A stretch of 64,000 nucleotides of DNA from Acinetobacter pseudolwoffii (GTDB lineage: Bacteria; Pseudomonadota; Gammaproteobacteria; Pseudomonadales; Moraxellaceae), in contig NZ_PHRG01000002.1 of assembly GCF_002803605.1 (NCBI RefSeq), positions 388,619 to 452,618 on the forward strand. Reading direction: 5' to 3'. Below the pieces are notes generated by a model. That model did not search any database. It saw nothing but the letters and a program-made list of their open reading frames with translations, and was not told the origin of the DNA. The position numbers and the translations under genes are program-made. Position 1 is the stretch's first letter. The number at the start of each line of letters is the position of its first letter. Below, one piece after another: positions 36,657 through 45,978 of the stretch.

Positions 36657-36742
36657 AATTCACTCTTGTCTTTGATATTTTTAATAATTGTAATAAAAAA
36701 TACATCAAAAAGCTTTTATGAAATTCTTTAATAGAAAAACCA

Positions 36743-36768
36743 AAAAAGCACTTATAGGCGCTTTTTTA
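36743..36768. terminator. Terminator after the degenerate cold-shock gene
   Basis: The arms aaaaaagcac/gcgctttttt (imperfect at one pair) sit about 60 bases downstream of the stop at 36829 on the minus strand. Confidence 0.6.
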
Positions 36769-36828
36769 AATTGAAGAATAGAGAAATACCGAGTTAAAAA
36801 TAGAAAATTAAAAATTTCTGGTTTAAAT

Positions 36829-37188
36829 TTATACTTCACCCAAAATTATAAAACCAACTGCGGATACCAGTGCCAACCATAGCGTTGGGCTAAAAAGAAT
36901 TGAACGCTTTAACGGAACAGATATTGTGGGTGCCAAAGATGGTAATGCCACAACTTCCGCTACAAACTCGTCCTGTACTTTGACATCTAGGCGTACCATA
37001 TTGTCCAATATTATGGTTTCCTGATGAGGAATCATTCTAAATTTAAGCAGTTCTCCAATTTGAGGATCAATTTCAAGTGAAGGTAAATCCTGTAGCCTAA
37101 AACTTAGTTCTTGAGCGTCATCTGCTAACTCAATGCTGCCTGTACCACGTTCGGAATCATAAGTTTTAATTTTTCCATTCCTAAACAT
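36829..37188 (-). CDS. Degenerate cold-shock-like protein with membrane anchor
   Basis: 119 residues. The N-terminus aligns with the neighbouring cold-shock domains (MFRNGKIKTYDSERGTGSIEL), but the RNA-binding motifs have decayed. RNP1 is GTGSI instead of GFGFI, and the RNP2 place reads LSFRLQDL without its aromatic pair. A single hydrophobic helix ends the protein (about 95-116, LWLALVSAVGFIILGE). Nucleic-acid binding is therefore doubtful, and a structural or protein-binding OB fold at the membrane is more likely. The frame is intact, so it is not an obvious pseudogene. Confidence 0.72.
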   Translation of the reverse strand: MFRNGKIKTYDSERGTGSIELADDAQELSFRLQDLPSLEIDPQIGELLKFRMIPHQETIILDNMVRLDVKVQDEFVAEVVALPSLAPTISVPLKRSILFSPTLWLALVSAVGFIILGEV

Positions 37189-37343
37189 GACATTTATCCC
37201 TATAAATCAACAGATAGTATTTTAAGTGAGAAGAAATAGAGATGATTGTAGCGCTTTGGTAGACGTTTTATTGTTTGCGTAACGAAGTATAAGCTTTAAG
37301 TTACAAAACCTGAGGTAAGACTATAGTTCATGAATTTTTAGAT

Positions 37344-37367
37344 AAAAAAGAGGCGAAAATGCCTCTT
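37344..37367 (-). terminator. Terminator of small cold-shock gene
   Basis: The hairpin gaggc-gaaaat-gcctc is followed on the minus strand by a run of six T, 25 bases after the stop. Confidence 0.8.
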
Positions 37368-37390
37368 CATTTAGTCAAATTCACGGTTAA

Positions 37391-37684
37391 TTAACGCTTG
37401 AGATTTGATAGTAATGCGGAAGTAATTGACTGGTTATGTGCAGCGACCTTAGATTTTTTAGCTTTCTTTGAAGTATCCTCAACACGTTCAATCTTAATGG
37501 CTTTATACTTATCGCCATTTTCTACCACATTAAATTTCACGCGTTCATTGCGTTTTGGCTCGCCTTCTGCCGCAGGAAAGTCTGAAATATGGAAGAACAC
37601 ATCTCCCTCAGCTGAACCAATAAAACCAAAACCTTTTGCAGGGTCGTACTGTTTGATTTTGCCCTGATATAATTCATCTTTCAT
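37391..37684 (-). CDS. Cold-shock-domain protein with basic C-terminal tail
   Basis: 97 residues. An intact cold-shock domain covers about 1-68, with KIKQYDPAKGFGFIGSAEGD (RNP1) and VFFHISDF (RNP2). A Lys-rich tail (DTSKKAKKSKVAAHNQS) ends the protein and could add nonspecific nucleic-acid affinity. It is longer than CspA (about 70 residues). The likely role is RNA chaperone; which stress induces it is not visible. It is the only one of the three neighbouring paralogues that is soluble with intact motifs. Confidence 0.88.
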   Translation of the reverse strand: MKDELYQGKIKQYDPAKGFGFIGSAEGDVFFHISDFPAAEGEPKRNERVKFNVVENGDKYKAIKIERVEDTSKKAKKSKVAAHNQSITSALLSNLKR

Positions 37685-37726
37685 GCTGTTGTCCTATGCT
37701 GAAAATGCCCGATCTACATTATATAA

Positions 37727-37752
37727 AAAAGAGGCTGTAGTAGCCCCTTTTT
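37727..37752 (-). terminator. Terminator of upp
   Basis: On the minus strand, GGGGCT and AGCCTC (one G-U pair) form a stem with a T run, just after the stop. Confidence 0.75.
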
Positions 37753-37768
37753 TCGTCCTGTTCAAAAA

Positions 37769-38404
37769 TTAGTCTTTCTGAACTGAACCAAAGATTTTAT
37801 CGCCAGCATCACCAAGACCCGGAACGATATAACCATTTTCATTTAAACCGCTGTCGATTGATGCAGTGAACATGATCACATCAGGATGTGCAGCCTCTAC
37901 ACGCTTAATACCTTCCGGTGCGGCAACCAGAACCATAACACGAATGTCTTTACAGCCACTGGCTTTGAGTACATCAATTGCAGCTACAAGAGAAGAACCT
38001 GTCGCCAACATCGGATCAATGATCATCGCGATACGGTTTTGTACGTCTGGAACCAGTTTTTTATAATAAGTACGGGCTTCCAGGGTTTCTTCATCACGCT
38101 CTAAACCGAGTACAGATACTTTTGCACTTGGAATCAGATTTAAGAAACCATCCAGCATGCCAATACCGGCACGTAGAATCGGCACAACCGTGATTTTTTT
38201 ACCGGCAATACGGTCAACTGTGACAGCACCATTCCAGCCATCAATATCATGTTCAACCATTGGCAGGTCTTTAGTCGCTTCATAAGTCAGAAGCATGGTC
38301 ACTTCTTGAGCTAACTCGCGGAAGTTTTTGGTACTGATATCTGCACGACGGAGTAAACCGAGCTTATGTCGGATGAGCGGATGACGGATTTCATGGATTG
38401 CCAC
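37769..38404 (-). CDS. upp: Uracil phosphoribosyltransferase
   Basis: Salvages uracil to UMP using PRPP. 211 residues, the usual length. The PRPP loop region appears as [19 protein letters not shown] (about 129-147), the N-terminal [21 protein letters not shown] is diagnostic, and the uracil-binding tail [16 protein letters not shown] lies near the C-terminus. A single gene with its own terminator downstream. Nothing is unusual. Confidence 0.97.
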   Translation of the reverse strand: MAIHEIRHPLIRHKLGLLRRADISTKNFRELAQEVTMLLTYEATKDLPMVEHDIDGWNGAVTVDRIAGKKITVVPILRAGIGMLDGFLNLIPSAKVSVLGLERDEETLEARTYYKKLVPDVQNRIAMIIDPMLATGSSLVAAIDVLKASGCKDIRVMVLVAAPEGIKRVEAAHPDVIMFTASIDSGLNENGYIVPGLGDAGDKIFGSVQKD

Positions 38405-38472
38405 AGGAGAACACCTAAAAGGTTAAAGATAAATTTCCGCTATTATAAAGGCTTTTATTGATTTGTATAAAT

Positions 38473-38503
38473 AAAAAAGCCCCCAATCATGGAGGCTTTT
38501 TTG
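38473..38503 (-). terminator. Terminator of the nuo operon
   Basis: On the minus strand, aaaaaagcctcc and gggggctttttt form a stem with a T run 25 bases after the nuoN stop. Confidence 0.85.
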
Positions 38504-38527
38504 TAATAACGTCAATCTTCGCAGATA

Positions 38528-40072
38528 TTAGTTAAAACCACTTTGAACCAAAGTGAAAATGAATTGCTGTAATTCAGGTGATATTGCGAAGAACGCATAT
38601 TTAGAAATCGCAATCACTGGATCTGGATAAACACCAATCACAAGTACCGCAAGTGCAGCAAGTAATACCATGATACCGCCGACTTTTTGACCCCAATGAT
38701 TCACCGCATCTAGACGTGGTGTTTCAGGTGGTGTCATGTACAGCACGACCATCACGCGCAGGTAGTAATACAAACCAATACCTGAACCCAGAATAACCAT
38801 TGCAGTCAGGAACCAGGCTTCGCCTGCAACCGCAGTTTTAATCACCAGGAACTTACCGATAAAGCCGGCAGTTAAAGGAATACCTGCAAGAGACAGCATC
38901 ATTACGGTTAATACAGCAGTCAGGACTGGACGGCGCCAGAACAGACCACGGTATTCAGCCAGACTACCCGCTTCATCCGTATTGTTATACGGACTCGACA
39001 TCAGCGTCACAACACCGAAAGCACCAATCGTGGTTAATACATAAGTAATCACATACACGTTTACACTTTCAAAAGTCGCAAAACCTTGAACCTGTAAGAA
39101 ATCGGTATTACGTGAACTGACGATGGCAACCAGCAAATAACCAAAGTGCGCAATTGAAGAGTATGCCAGAATACGTTTCAGGTTCACTTGGCGAACAGCC
39201 AGCAAGTTACCTGCAAGAATCGACAATACTGCAATAATCGAAATGATCGTTACGAAGCTGTCTGCCAGGATTAAACCTGAAGACAAAATATAACGAACAA
39301 ACAGACCAATCATCGCCACTTTTGCCACAGTCGCAAGGAAAGTCGCGATTGGTGCTGGTGCACCTGCGTAGACGTCTGGTGTCCATTTGTGGAATGGTGC
39401 CAACGATAATTTAAATGCCACAGCAAATACAATTAAGGCCAGACCAATTACCACAGCTGGCTGACTGAATACAGTAAACAGTTTGCCCGGTTCAGCAACG
39501 AAACTTAAAGTACCGGTATAGGCATAAATATATGCCATACCCATCAGCAGCATTGCAGACGCAGTTGCTGAAAGCACCAGATATTTCACACCTGCTTCAA
39601 GCGATTGAGAACGTTGATGTGTATATGCCAACAGGCCGTATACAGGAATCGACATCAACTCAAGGCTAATAAAGAATGATGCATAGTGCGAGCTTGCCAC
39701 CATTAACATTGCACCCGCGACGGATATCAACATCAAGATATACAGCTCTTCACGGTTATCTTTATAAGTTTCGATATACGCGTGTGACAAGGTACTACAG
39801 GCAAGTGCAGCAATCAGAATCACAAACTGGTACAACATCGTAAATGGATCTACGATGAACAGATTCATCACATTGGCAGGTGCAAATGTGCCTGCCAACA
39901 GAACGAAAATGATATAGAACGCTGCTAAGTTCAGACCAACAACAGTTGTCGTCGCAACAAGATTATGGTTACGCTTGATTGCCGTCAGCAACATCACGAC
40001 GATCGCAGTTAACGACACGATCATCACAGGTGCGAGCGGCATAAGCTCAGAAAAAGACATTGTGAAGTTCAT
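38528..40072 (-). CDS. nuoN: NADH-quinone oxidoreductase subunit N
   Basis: Antiporter-like membrane subunit of complex I, 514 residues, about 14 helices. The proton-channel signature lies near KLSLAPFHKWTPDVYAGAPA, with the conserved Lys, and in RQVNLKRILAYSSIAHFGY. It is the last gene of the 13-gene operon and begins three bases after nuoM. The length is slightly more than in E. coli. Confidence 0.96.
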   Translation of the reverse strand: MNFTMSFSELMPLAPVMIVSLTAIVVMLLTAIKRNHNLVATTTVVGLNLAAFYIIFVLLAGTFAPANVMNLFIVDPFTMLYQFVILIAALACSTLSHAYIETYKDNREELYILMLISVAGAMLMVASSHYASFFISLELMSIPVYGLLAYTHQRSQSLEAGVKYLVLSATASAMLLMGMAYIYAYTGTLSFVAEPGKLFTVFSQPAVVIGLALIVFAVAFKLSLAPFHKWTPDVYAGAPAPIATFLATVAKVAMIGLFVRYILSSGLILADSFVTIISIIAVLSILAGNLLAVRQVNLKRILAYSSIAHFGYLLVAIVSSRNTDFLQVQGFATFESVNVYVITYVLTTIGAFGVVTLMSSPYNNTDEAGSLAEYRGLFWRRPVLTAVLTVMMLSLAGIPLTAGFIGKFLVIKTAVAGEAWFLTAMVILGSGIGLYYYLRVMVVLYMTPPETPRLDAVNHWGQKVGGIMVLLAALAVLVIGVYPDPVIAISKYAFFAISPELQQFIFTLVQSGFN

Positions 40073-40075
40073 GGC

Positions 40076-41689
40076 TTATTGGATCTCCACATTTTCAAGT
40101 TGAGTCGTTACCTGATCAGCAACTTCAACCACTTCTTGAACTGGAATGTAGCTATTCGCTAACCACGCCATGCTTGAGTTAGACACATCAAGGAAGCTTT
40201 GTGGGTATAGACCAAGCCAAAGTAGACCAAACGCGCAGATCAACAATAACGCGATTTCACGTGCATTCAGATCTTTTAATGGATGTGTATAGTGCTGTTT
40301 TTGCGCTTCGTTTGGCACACCAAACAGGGCTTTGTGAATCAGGATTAGACCGTACAGACCTGCAAAGACCAGACTGATTGCCGCAAGAATAGTGAACGCC
40401 GGGAATTGTGCATAAGCACCCATCAAGATCAGGAACTCACCAATGAAGTTACCCAGACCTGGAATACCGACAAGCGCCGCAACAAAGAACATCAGGAAGA
40501 ATGCAAGATACGGGAACTGACCACGCATCCCCCCCATCAAACGCATGTCACGCGTATGCACACGCTCATATACCTGACCACACATAATGAACAGTGCAGC
40601 AGAGGAAATACCATGTGCCAACATCATGATCATCAGACCCTGGAAGGTCAGGATGTTACCTGCGTAAATCGCAAGTAAAACAAAGCCCATGTGGGAAATA
40701 GATGTATACGCCAGTAAGCGTTTCATGTCGGTTTGCTGGAAAGCACACCAGGCACCGTAGAAGATACCGATTAAACCCAGAATGATCGCGATATCTGCAA
40801 ACTGAGCCGAAGCTGCCGGGAAGAACGGAATCACGAAACGCAATAAACCGTACGCCGCAGTTTTAATCAAGATACCTGCAAGGTCAACAGAACCCGCGGT
40901 TGGTGCTTGCGCATGCGCATCTGGTAACCAGCCGTGTAATGGGAAAACTGGAAGTTTTACCGCAAAACCGATGAATAAACAGATCATGAATGCATAAGCA
41001 ACCGCTGGAGCCTGAGCGTCAAGCGTATTCGCCACACCTAATAAATAGTTGTAGTCGAAACGGATTTCGCCGGTCATGCTATAGCCAACAGTCACCAGAC
41101 CCAGGATACCAATCAGCATCACCAGACCAGCAACCTGCGTGTAAATGAAGAACTTGTTTGCTGCATAAACACGTGACTTGCCTTCTGCCCCTTTATGACC
41201 CCAAAGGGCAATCAGGAAGTAGATCGGTACCAGCATCATCTCCCAGAAGAAGAAGAACAGGAACAGGTCAATCGCCAGGAATACACCGATGACACCACCC
41301 AGAGACCATAAAAGGTTGAGGTGGAAGAAGCCAACGTTCTTTTGAATCTCGCCCCATGAACAGCCTACTGCCAGCACACCAAGGAGTGCCGTCAAGCCAA
41401 CCATCAGCAGAGATAAACCATCCACGGCAAGGTGAATGTTAATGCCCAGGGTTTGAATCCAAGGCAGTTTGAATTCGGCAGCCCACGAAGGTGTCGCAGC
41501 GCCCAATTCATAGTTATAGGTACCAGTCTGCCAAAGGACGATGGTCAAGACCAAAGTCACCAGCATACCGATCAGCGCGATATAACGCGGCAAGTGTTGG
41601 TCGAGTTTATCGACCAACCAGCATATGAAACCTGCAATGAACGGAATGAGGATCAGAGCCGGCAAAATAATATTGTTTGGAGCTTCCAT
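40076..41689 (-). CDS. nuoM: NADH-quinone oxidoreductase subunit M
   Basis: Antiporter-like membrane subunit, 537 residues, about 14 helices. KLPVFPLHGWLPDAHAQAPT is the conserved discontinuous-helix region, and QQTDMKRLLAYTSISHMGF carries a key Lys. FWEMMLVPIYFL contains the Glu of the proton path. It starts one base after nuoL ends. Confidence 0.97.
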   Translation of the reverse strand: MEAPNNIILPALILIPFIAGFICWLVDKLDQHLPRYIALIGMLVTLVLTIVLWQTGTYNYELGAATPSWAAEFKLPWIQTLGINIHLAVDGLSLLMVGLTALLGVLAVGCSWGEIQKNVGFFHLNLLWSLGGVIGVFLAIDLFLFFFFWEMMLVPIYFLIALWGHKGAEGKSRVYAANKFFIYTQVAGLVMLIGILGLVTVGYSMTGEIRFDYNYLLGVANTLDAQAPAVAYAFMICLFIGFAVKLPVFPLHGWLPDAHAQAPTAGSVDLAGILIKTAAYGLLRFVIPFFPAASAQFADIAIILGLIGIFYGAWCAFQQTDMKRLLAYTSISHMGFVLLAIYAGNILTFQGLMIMMLAHGISSAALFIMCGQVYERVHTRDMRLMGGMRGQFPYLAFFLMFFVAALVGIPGLGNFIGEFLILMGAYAQFPAFTILAAISLVFAGLYGLILIHKALFGVPNEAQKQHYTHPLKDLNAREIALLLICAFGLLWLGLYPQSFLDVSNSSMAWLANSYIPVQEVVEVADQVTTQLENVEIQ

Positions 41690-41690
41690 T

Positions 41691-43586
41691 TTATTTCCCC
41701 ACGACCTGAATCACGATCAAGATCATCAGTAGGACAACGACACCGAGCCCCATACTAGATGCATATTCACGCAATGAACCGGTTTGACGTGAACTTGTAA
41801 AGCTGTGACCACTTTTGACCAGTGCAGGAAGTACCAGCCATAGACCATCAATTGGATCACGACCGAACAGTTTAGCGAACAGCAAATATGGCTTCACGAA
41901 AATAAGGTCGTATAGCTTATCGAAACCTAATGCATTCCGGCAGATATTGACCAGACCAGCACCCACAGAAGTGGCAGCAAAACGTTTGACTGCATTGTAA
42001 GCAAAAGCGAACAGCACTACACCAACCACAAGACCCGTCAATGCAACAGCAATGGCGATATATTCAGCCCCATGTGCACCCGCTTCAAGCGCTTCAGGAA
42101 TAATGAAGGCTGGAATTTGGGCTGCATCCAGAATGCTCATCACCGGTGCTTTCAGTACGATTGCCAGACCTGTTGAAAGGACTGCAAGAATCGCTAATGG
42201 GCCCCAGTAAGTTGCACCTTTGATTTCATGATAAGGCGTGTTTTCCTTGCCGAAGAATACCACCCAGATTAAACGGAATGTATAAATCGAAGTTAAGAAA
42301 GCACCTGCAACACCGACCCAGTACAGCGTGTTATACACTGGTAAACCAGCAATATGACTTTGCGTCCAGACTGCAGCAAGAATTGCATCTTTTGAGAAGA
42401 AACCAATGGTCAGGAATGGAATCGCTGCCAAGGCACCGCCACCAATCGCGAAACATGCAAACAGGAATTTGTTCTTGTAGAACAAACCGCCCATCTTGAA
42501 GATGTTCTGTTCATGATGGTAAGCCAGAATTACCGCACCAGACGACAAGAACAAGAGGGCCTTGAAGAATGCGTGAGTCAGCATGTGGAACAGACCTGCC
42601 TGGTATGCTTCAGCACCAACTGCCATAAACATATAACCGAGCTGACTCATGGTTGAGTAAGCCAGAATACGTTTGATGTCGGTTTGAACCAGTGCTGCAA
42701 AACCAGCAACAAGCAAGGTCACCGCACCTGTGATCGAAATAAACACCATCACTTCTGGTGCAAGTTCAAAGACTGCGAATAGACGGCAGCACAGGTAAAC
42801 ACCCGCTGTTACCATGGTCGCAGCGTGGATCAATGCAGAAACAGGTGTTGGACCTGCCATCGCATCCGCCAACCATGTTTGTAATGGGATCTGTGCAGAT
42901 TTACCTGCCGCACCCAAGAACAATAACAATGCTGTCCAGATGGTCAGTGAAGAACTTTGCGTCATTACAGTCGCTGCATTTTCAACGATGTACTGAATGT
43001 TCAAAGTACCGAATTGCTGGAAGATCAGGAACATGGCAATCAGCAGGAATACGTCACCGATACGGGTAACAGTAAACGCCTTGATTGCCGCCAGACCATT
43101 TGCAGGGTTCTGGTAGTAATAACCAATCAGCAGGTATGAACACAGACCTACACCTTCCCAACCTAAGAACAATAACGCCAAGTTATCGCCAAGCACGAGA
43201 AGCAACATGCTTGCAACGAACAGGTTGAAGTAAGAGAAGAAACGTGCAAAGTCTTCTTCACCGCGCATGTACCATGAAGCAAAGATGTGAATTAAGAAAC
43301 CCACACCTGTCACCATGCCCAGCATCAGTAAAGACAAACCGTCGAGTTGCAAGCTGATGCCCGGTGCAAAACCACCGACATTGAACCAGGTCCACAGGTG
43401 CTGAACATAGAGTTCTTTACCATTGTTAACAAAGTCCAGACCTGCAATCAGTGCAAACAGTGCCGATAAACCAACAGCACCGACACCAATTATCGCTGCA
43501 ACATTTTCAGGAAGCTTGTTGCGCCCCGCCGCTAACAGGACAAAACCAATGAGCGGAAATAAAATTGTTAGATATAAATAACTCAT
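41691..43586 (-). CDS. nuoL: NADH-quinone oxidoreductase subunit L
   Basis: Distal antiporter-like subunit, 631 residues, with the long lateral helix expected at the C-terminal end. [20 protein letters not shown] and [20 protein letters not shown] are the family hallmarks. The start overlaps the nuoK stop by four bases. Confidence 0.97.
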   Translation of the reverse strand: MSYLYLTILFPLIGFVLLAAGRNKLPENVAAIIGVGAVGLSALFALIAGLDFVNNGKELYVQHLWTWFNVGGFAPGISLQLDGLSLLMLGMVTGVGFLIHIFASWYMRGEEDFARFFSYFNLFVASMLLLVLGDNLALLFLGWEGVGLCSYLLIGYYYQNPANGLAAIKAFTVTRIGDVFLLIAMFLIFQQFGTLNIQYIVENAATVMTQSSSLTIWTALLLFLGAAGKSAQIPLQTWLADAMAGPTPVSALIHAATMVTAGVYLCCRLFAVFELAPEVMVFISITGAVTLLVAGFAALVQTDIKRILAYSTMSQLGYMFMAVGAEAYQAGLFHMLTHAFFKALLFLSSGAVILAYHHEQNIFKMGGLFYKNKFLFACFAIGGGALAAIPFLTIGFFSKDAILAAVWTQSHIAGLPVYNTLYWVGVAGAFLTSIYTFRLIWVVFFGKENTPYHEIKGATYWGPLAILAVLSTGLAIVLKAPVMSILDAAQIPAFIIPEALEAGAHGAEYIAIAVALTGLVVGVVLFAFAYNAVKRFAATSVGAGLVNICRNALGFDKLYDLIFVKPYLLFAKLFGRDPIDGLWLVLPALVKSGHSFTSSRQTGSLREYASSMGLGVVVLLMILIVIQVVGK

Positions 43587-43891
43587 CCGCGCATCTCACT
43601 AGCAGCATCCACATCCAGGTGATGGAAGCGATGATAGAACTGAAGGACGATCGCAAGACCAATACAAGCCTCTGCCGCAGCAAGCGTCAGGATCAGGATG
43701 AACATGATCTGACCATCTGGCTGTGCCCATGCACTGCCCGCCAGGACGAACGCCAAAGCAGCAGCGTTCATCATGATTTCAAGGCTCATTAAAATAAATA
43801 GTAGGTTGCGTCGCACCATTACACCGTAAAAACCCAGTGCAAAGAGAATAGATGCAACGATCAAACCATGCTCTAAAGGGATGTTGCCCAT
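43583..43891 (-). CDS. nuoK: NADH-quinone oxidoreductase subunit K
   Basis: Small membrane subunit, 102 residues, three helices. Conserved Glu residues in [14 protein letters not shown] and [19 protein letters not shown] context belong to the proton relay. It overlaps nuoJ by one base and nuoL by four. Confidence 0.96.
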   Translation of the reverse strand: MGNIPLEHGLIVASILFALGFYGVMVRRNLLFILMSLEIMMNAAALAFVLAGSAWAQPDGQIMFILILTLAAAEACIGLAIVLQFYHRFHHLDVDAASEMRG

Positions 43892-44412
43892 TATTCTTTT
43901 TCCTCTTCTGCATCTGGCTCACGTTTACCCAAATGGAATGCAGCTACTAATGCAGCAAGCAATAACATCGCGGCAACTTCAACCAACAACAAGTACTGCG
44001 TAAAGAGTGCTTGACCCACGGCTTTCGGGCCCACCATTTCCACACCCATTACCAGTGAAGGCTGTGCGTAATCAGAGTTTAATACCCATACCAGTACCAG
44101 ACCGATCAGGAAGCTCATCAGCGCCGGATAAGCCCAAGCCGATGAAGTTAACCATTTACGTTCTTGTTCAACGGTTTGTTCACCCAGATTCAGCATCATC
44201 ACCACGAACACGAACAACACCATGATCGCGCCAGCATAGACAATAATTTCGAGGGCAGCCGCGAACGGCGCACCAACGATCATGAACATGCCTGCAACAG
44301 CAAGCAAGGATACGATCAGGCTTAATAAAGCATGTACCGGATTCGCGTTAGTCACCACGCGAACCGTAGAGACAATGGCCACAAGGGCCATTAAATAAAA
44401 TGGCCACATCAT
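43891..44412 (-). CDS. nuoJ: NADH-quinone oxidoreductase subunit J
   Basis: Membrane subunit of 173 residues, five helices. [19 protein letters not shown] contains the pi-bulge helix region that couples quinone reduction to proton movement. A charged tail ([12 protein letters not shown]) ends the protein. It overlaps nuoI by four bases. Confidence 0.96.
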   Translation of the reverse strand: MMWPFYLMALVAIVSTVRVVTNANPVHALLSLIVSLLAVAGMFMIVGAPFAAALEIIVYAGAIMVLFVFVVMMLNLGEQTVEQERKWLTSSAWAYPALMSFLIGLVLVWVLNSDYAQPSLVMGVEMVGPKAVGQALFTQYLLLVEVAAMLLLAALVAAFHLGKREPDAEEEKE

Positions 44413-44951
44413 GGTAATAGACTCCGTACATCAACAGGTGCACTTTCACGCTGTGCTTGACCTTTGTCCTTGCCTGCAACTGCCATACCGGTGACACGGT
44501 AGAAGTTATAGTCAGGATATTTACCAGGACCAGAAATCAGCAAGTGTTCTTTTTCATAGACCAGGTCTTGACGAACATATTCACCGAGTTCGAAATCCGG
44601 GGTCATTTGAATGGCTGTGGTTGGACAGGCTTCTTCACACATACCGCAGAAAATACAACGTGAGAAGTTGATACGGAAAAACTCCGGATACCAGCGACCA
44701 TCTTCACGTTCTGCTTTTTGTAATGAGATACAGCCTACCGGACAGGCAACCGCACACAGGTTACATGCAACACAACGCTCTTCGCCATCAGGGTCACGCG
44801 TTAATACAATACGACCACGGAAACGTGGTGGCACGATTTCTTCGGCCGGCACTTCTGGATATAAAATCGTGTCACGTTTACGCGTTACATGGCTAAACAC
44901 CATCCAAAGCGAACGAACAATCGATCCAAATCCAGCTAGAAATTTAAACAT
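44409..44951 (-). CDS. nuoI: NADH-quinone oxidoreductase subunit I
   Basis: Carries clusters N6a and N6b on the peripheral arm, 180 residues. Two 4Fe-4S motifs are complete: [15 protein letters not shown] and [12 protein letters not shown]. The N-terminal amphipathic helix sits on the membrane. It lies 16 bp after nuoH. Confidence 0.97.
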   Translation of the reverse strand: MFKFLAGFGSIVRSLWMVFSHVTRKRDTILYPEVPAEEIVPPRFRGRIVLTRDPDGEERCVACNLCAVACPVGCISLQKAEREDGRWYPEFFRINFSRCIFCGMCEEACPTTAIQMTPDFELGEYVRQDLVYEKEHLLISGPGKYPDYNFYRVTGMAVAGKDKGQAQRESAPVDVRSLLP

Positions 44952-44967
44952 TTTGTTCTCCCTGCCC

Positions 44968-45975
44968 TTACCACAAGATCACGGCACCAGTCACCAACAG
45001 GTTGACTAGAGCTAATGGCAAGCAAATTTTCCAACCAAAGTTCATTACCTGGTCATAACGTGGACGCATTAATGAACCACGTGCCAACACGAACATCATT
45101 ACAAAGAATGCTGTTTTGATAATGAACCAGAATGCTGCTGGAAGGAACGGAATTTCAAGGTTGAATGGCGCGAGCCAGCCACCGAAGAATAACGTCACGA
45201 TTAAAGCAGAGATCAGTACTACGTTGACGTATTCCGCAACGAAGAACATCCCCCACTTCATGCCGCCGTATTCGACATGATAACCTTCAGCCAGTTCTTG
45301 TTCTGCTTCTGGTTGGTCAAATGGATGACGATGCGTCACCGCAACACCCGCAACCACGAAGATCAGGAAGCCAAGGAACTGAGGCACCACGAACCAGACA
45401 TCACGTTGTGCTTCAACGATTTCACGCATGTTGAATGAGCCGGCAATTGCCACCACACCCATCAGCGAGATCCCCAGGAACACTTCATAAGAAATGGTCT
45501 GAGCCGCAGAACGTAAACCACCGAGTAAGGCGTATTTGTTGTTGGATGACCAGCCACCGAACAGTACTGCATAGACTGCAATACCTGCCATTGCCATAAA
45601 GAACAACAGGCCGATGCTCATGTCTGCCACACCTAGATAAGGTGAAACAGGAATAACCATGAACGACAGCACAGCAGTTGCCATCGCAACTGCTGGCGCC
45701 ATACGGAAAGTCAGTTTGTCAGCAAATTTTGGTGTCCAGTCTTCCTTGAACATGATTTTCAGCATGTCGGCAACAATCTGGAACATACCGCCCGGACCGA
45801 CACGGTTCGGACCGTAACGGTCTTGCCACAAGCCGAGTAAACGGCGTTCAATAAAAGACATCAACGCAGCGATCAGTACCACAACCAGTAAGATCACGAT
45901 CGCTTGAATGACTGAATAGGCGATTGGCCAGTTTTCAGCCCAAAACGGCGTTTGACGGATTAATTCTTGTTCCAT
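44968..45975 (-). CDS. nuoH: NADH-quinone oxidoreductase subunit H
   Basis: Membrane subunit that forms the quinone entry with NuoB and NuoCD, 335 residues, eight helices. [19 protein letters not shown] is the diagnostic first loop, and [20 protein letters not shown] carries the conserved acidic residues of the E-channel. It is four bases from nuoG. Confidence 0.97.
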   Translation of the reverse strand: MEQELIRQTPFWAENWPIAYSVIQAIVILLVVVLIAALMSFIERRLLGLWQDRYGPNRVGPGGMFQIVADMLKIMFKEDWTPKFADKLTFRMAPAVAMATAVLSFMVIPVSPYLGVADMSIGLLFFMAMAGIAVYAVLFGGWSSNNKYALLGGLRSAAQTISYEVFLGISLMGVVAIAGSFNMREIVEAQRDVWFVVPQFLGFLIFVVAGVAVTHRHPFDQPEAEQELAEGYHVEYGGMKWGMFFVAEYVNVVLISALIVTLFFGGWLAPFNLEIPFLPAAFWFIIKTAFFVMMFVLARGSLMRPRYDQVMNFGWKICLPLALVNLLVTGAVILW

Positions 45976-45978
45976 GAA

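Noticed and set aside
36829..37188. Pseudogene status for the degenerate cold-shock gene
   Set aside because: The frame is open, has a normal start and ends in a clean membrane helix, so decay of the RNA-binding motifs looks like divergence rather than disruption.
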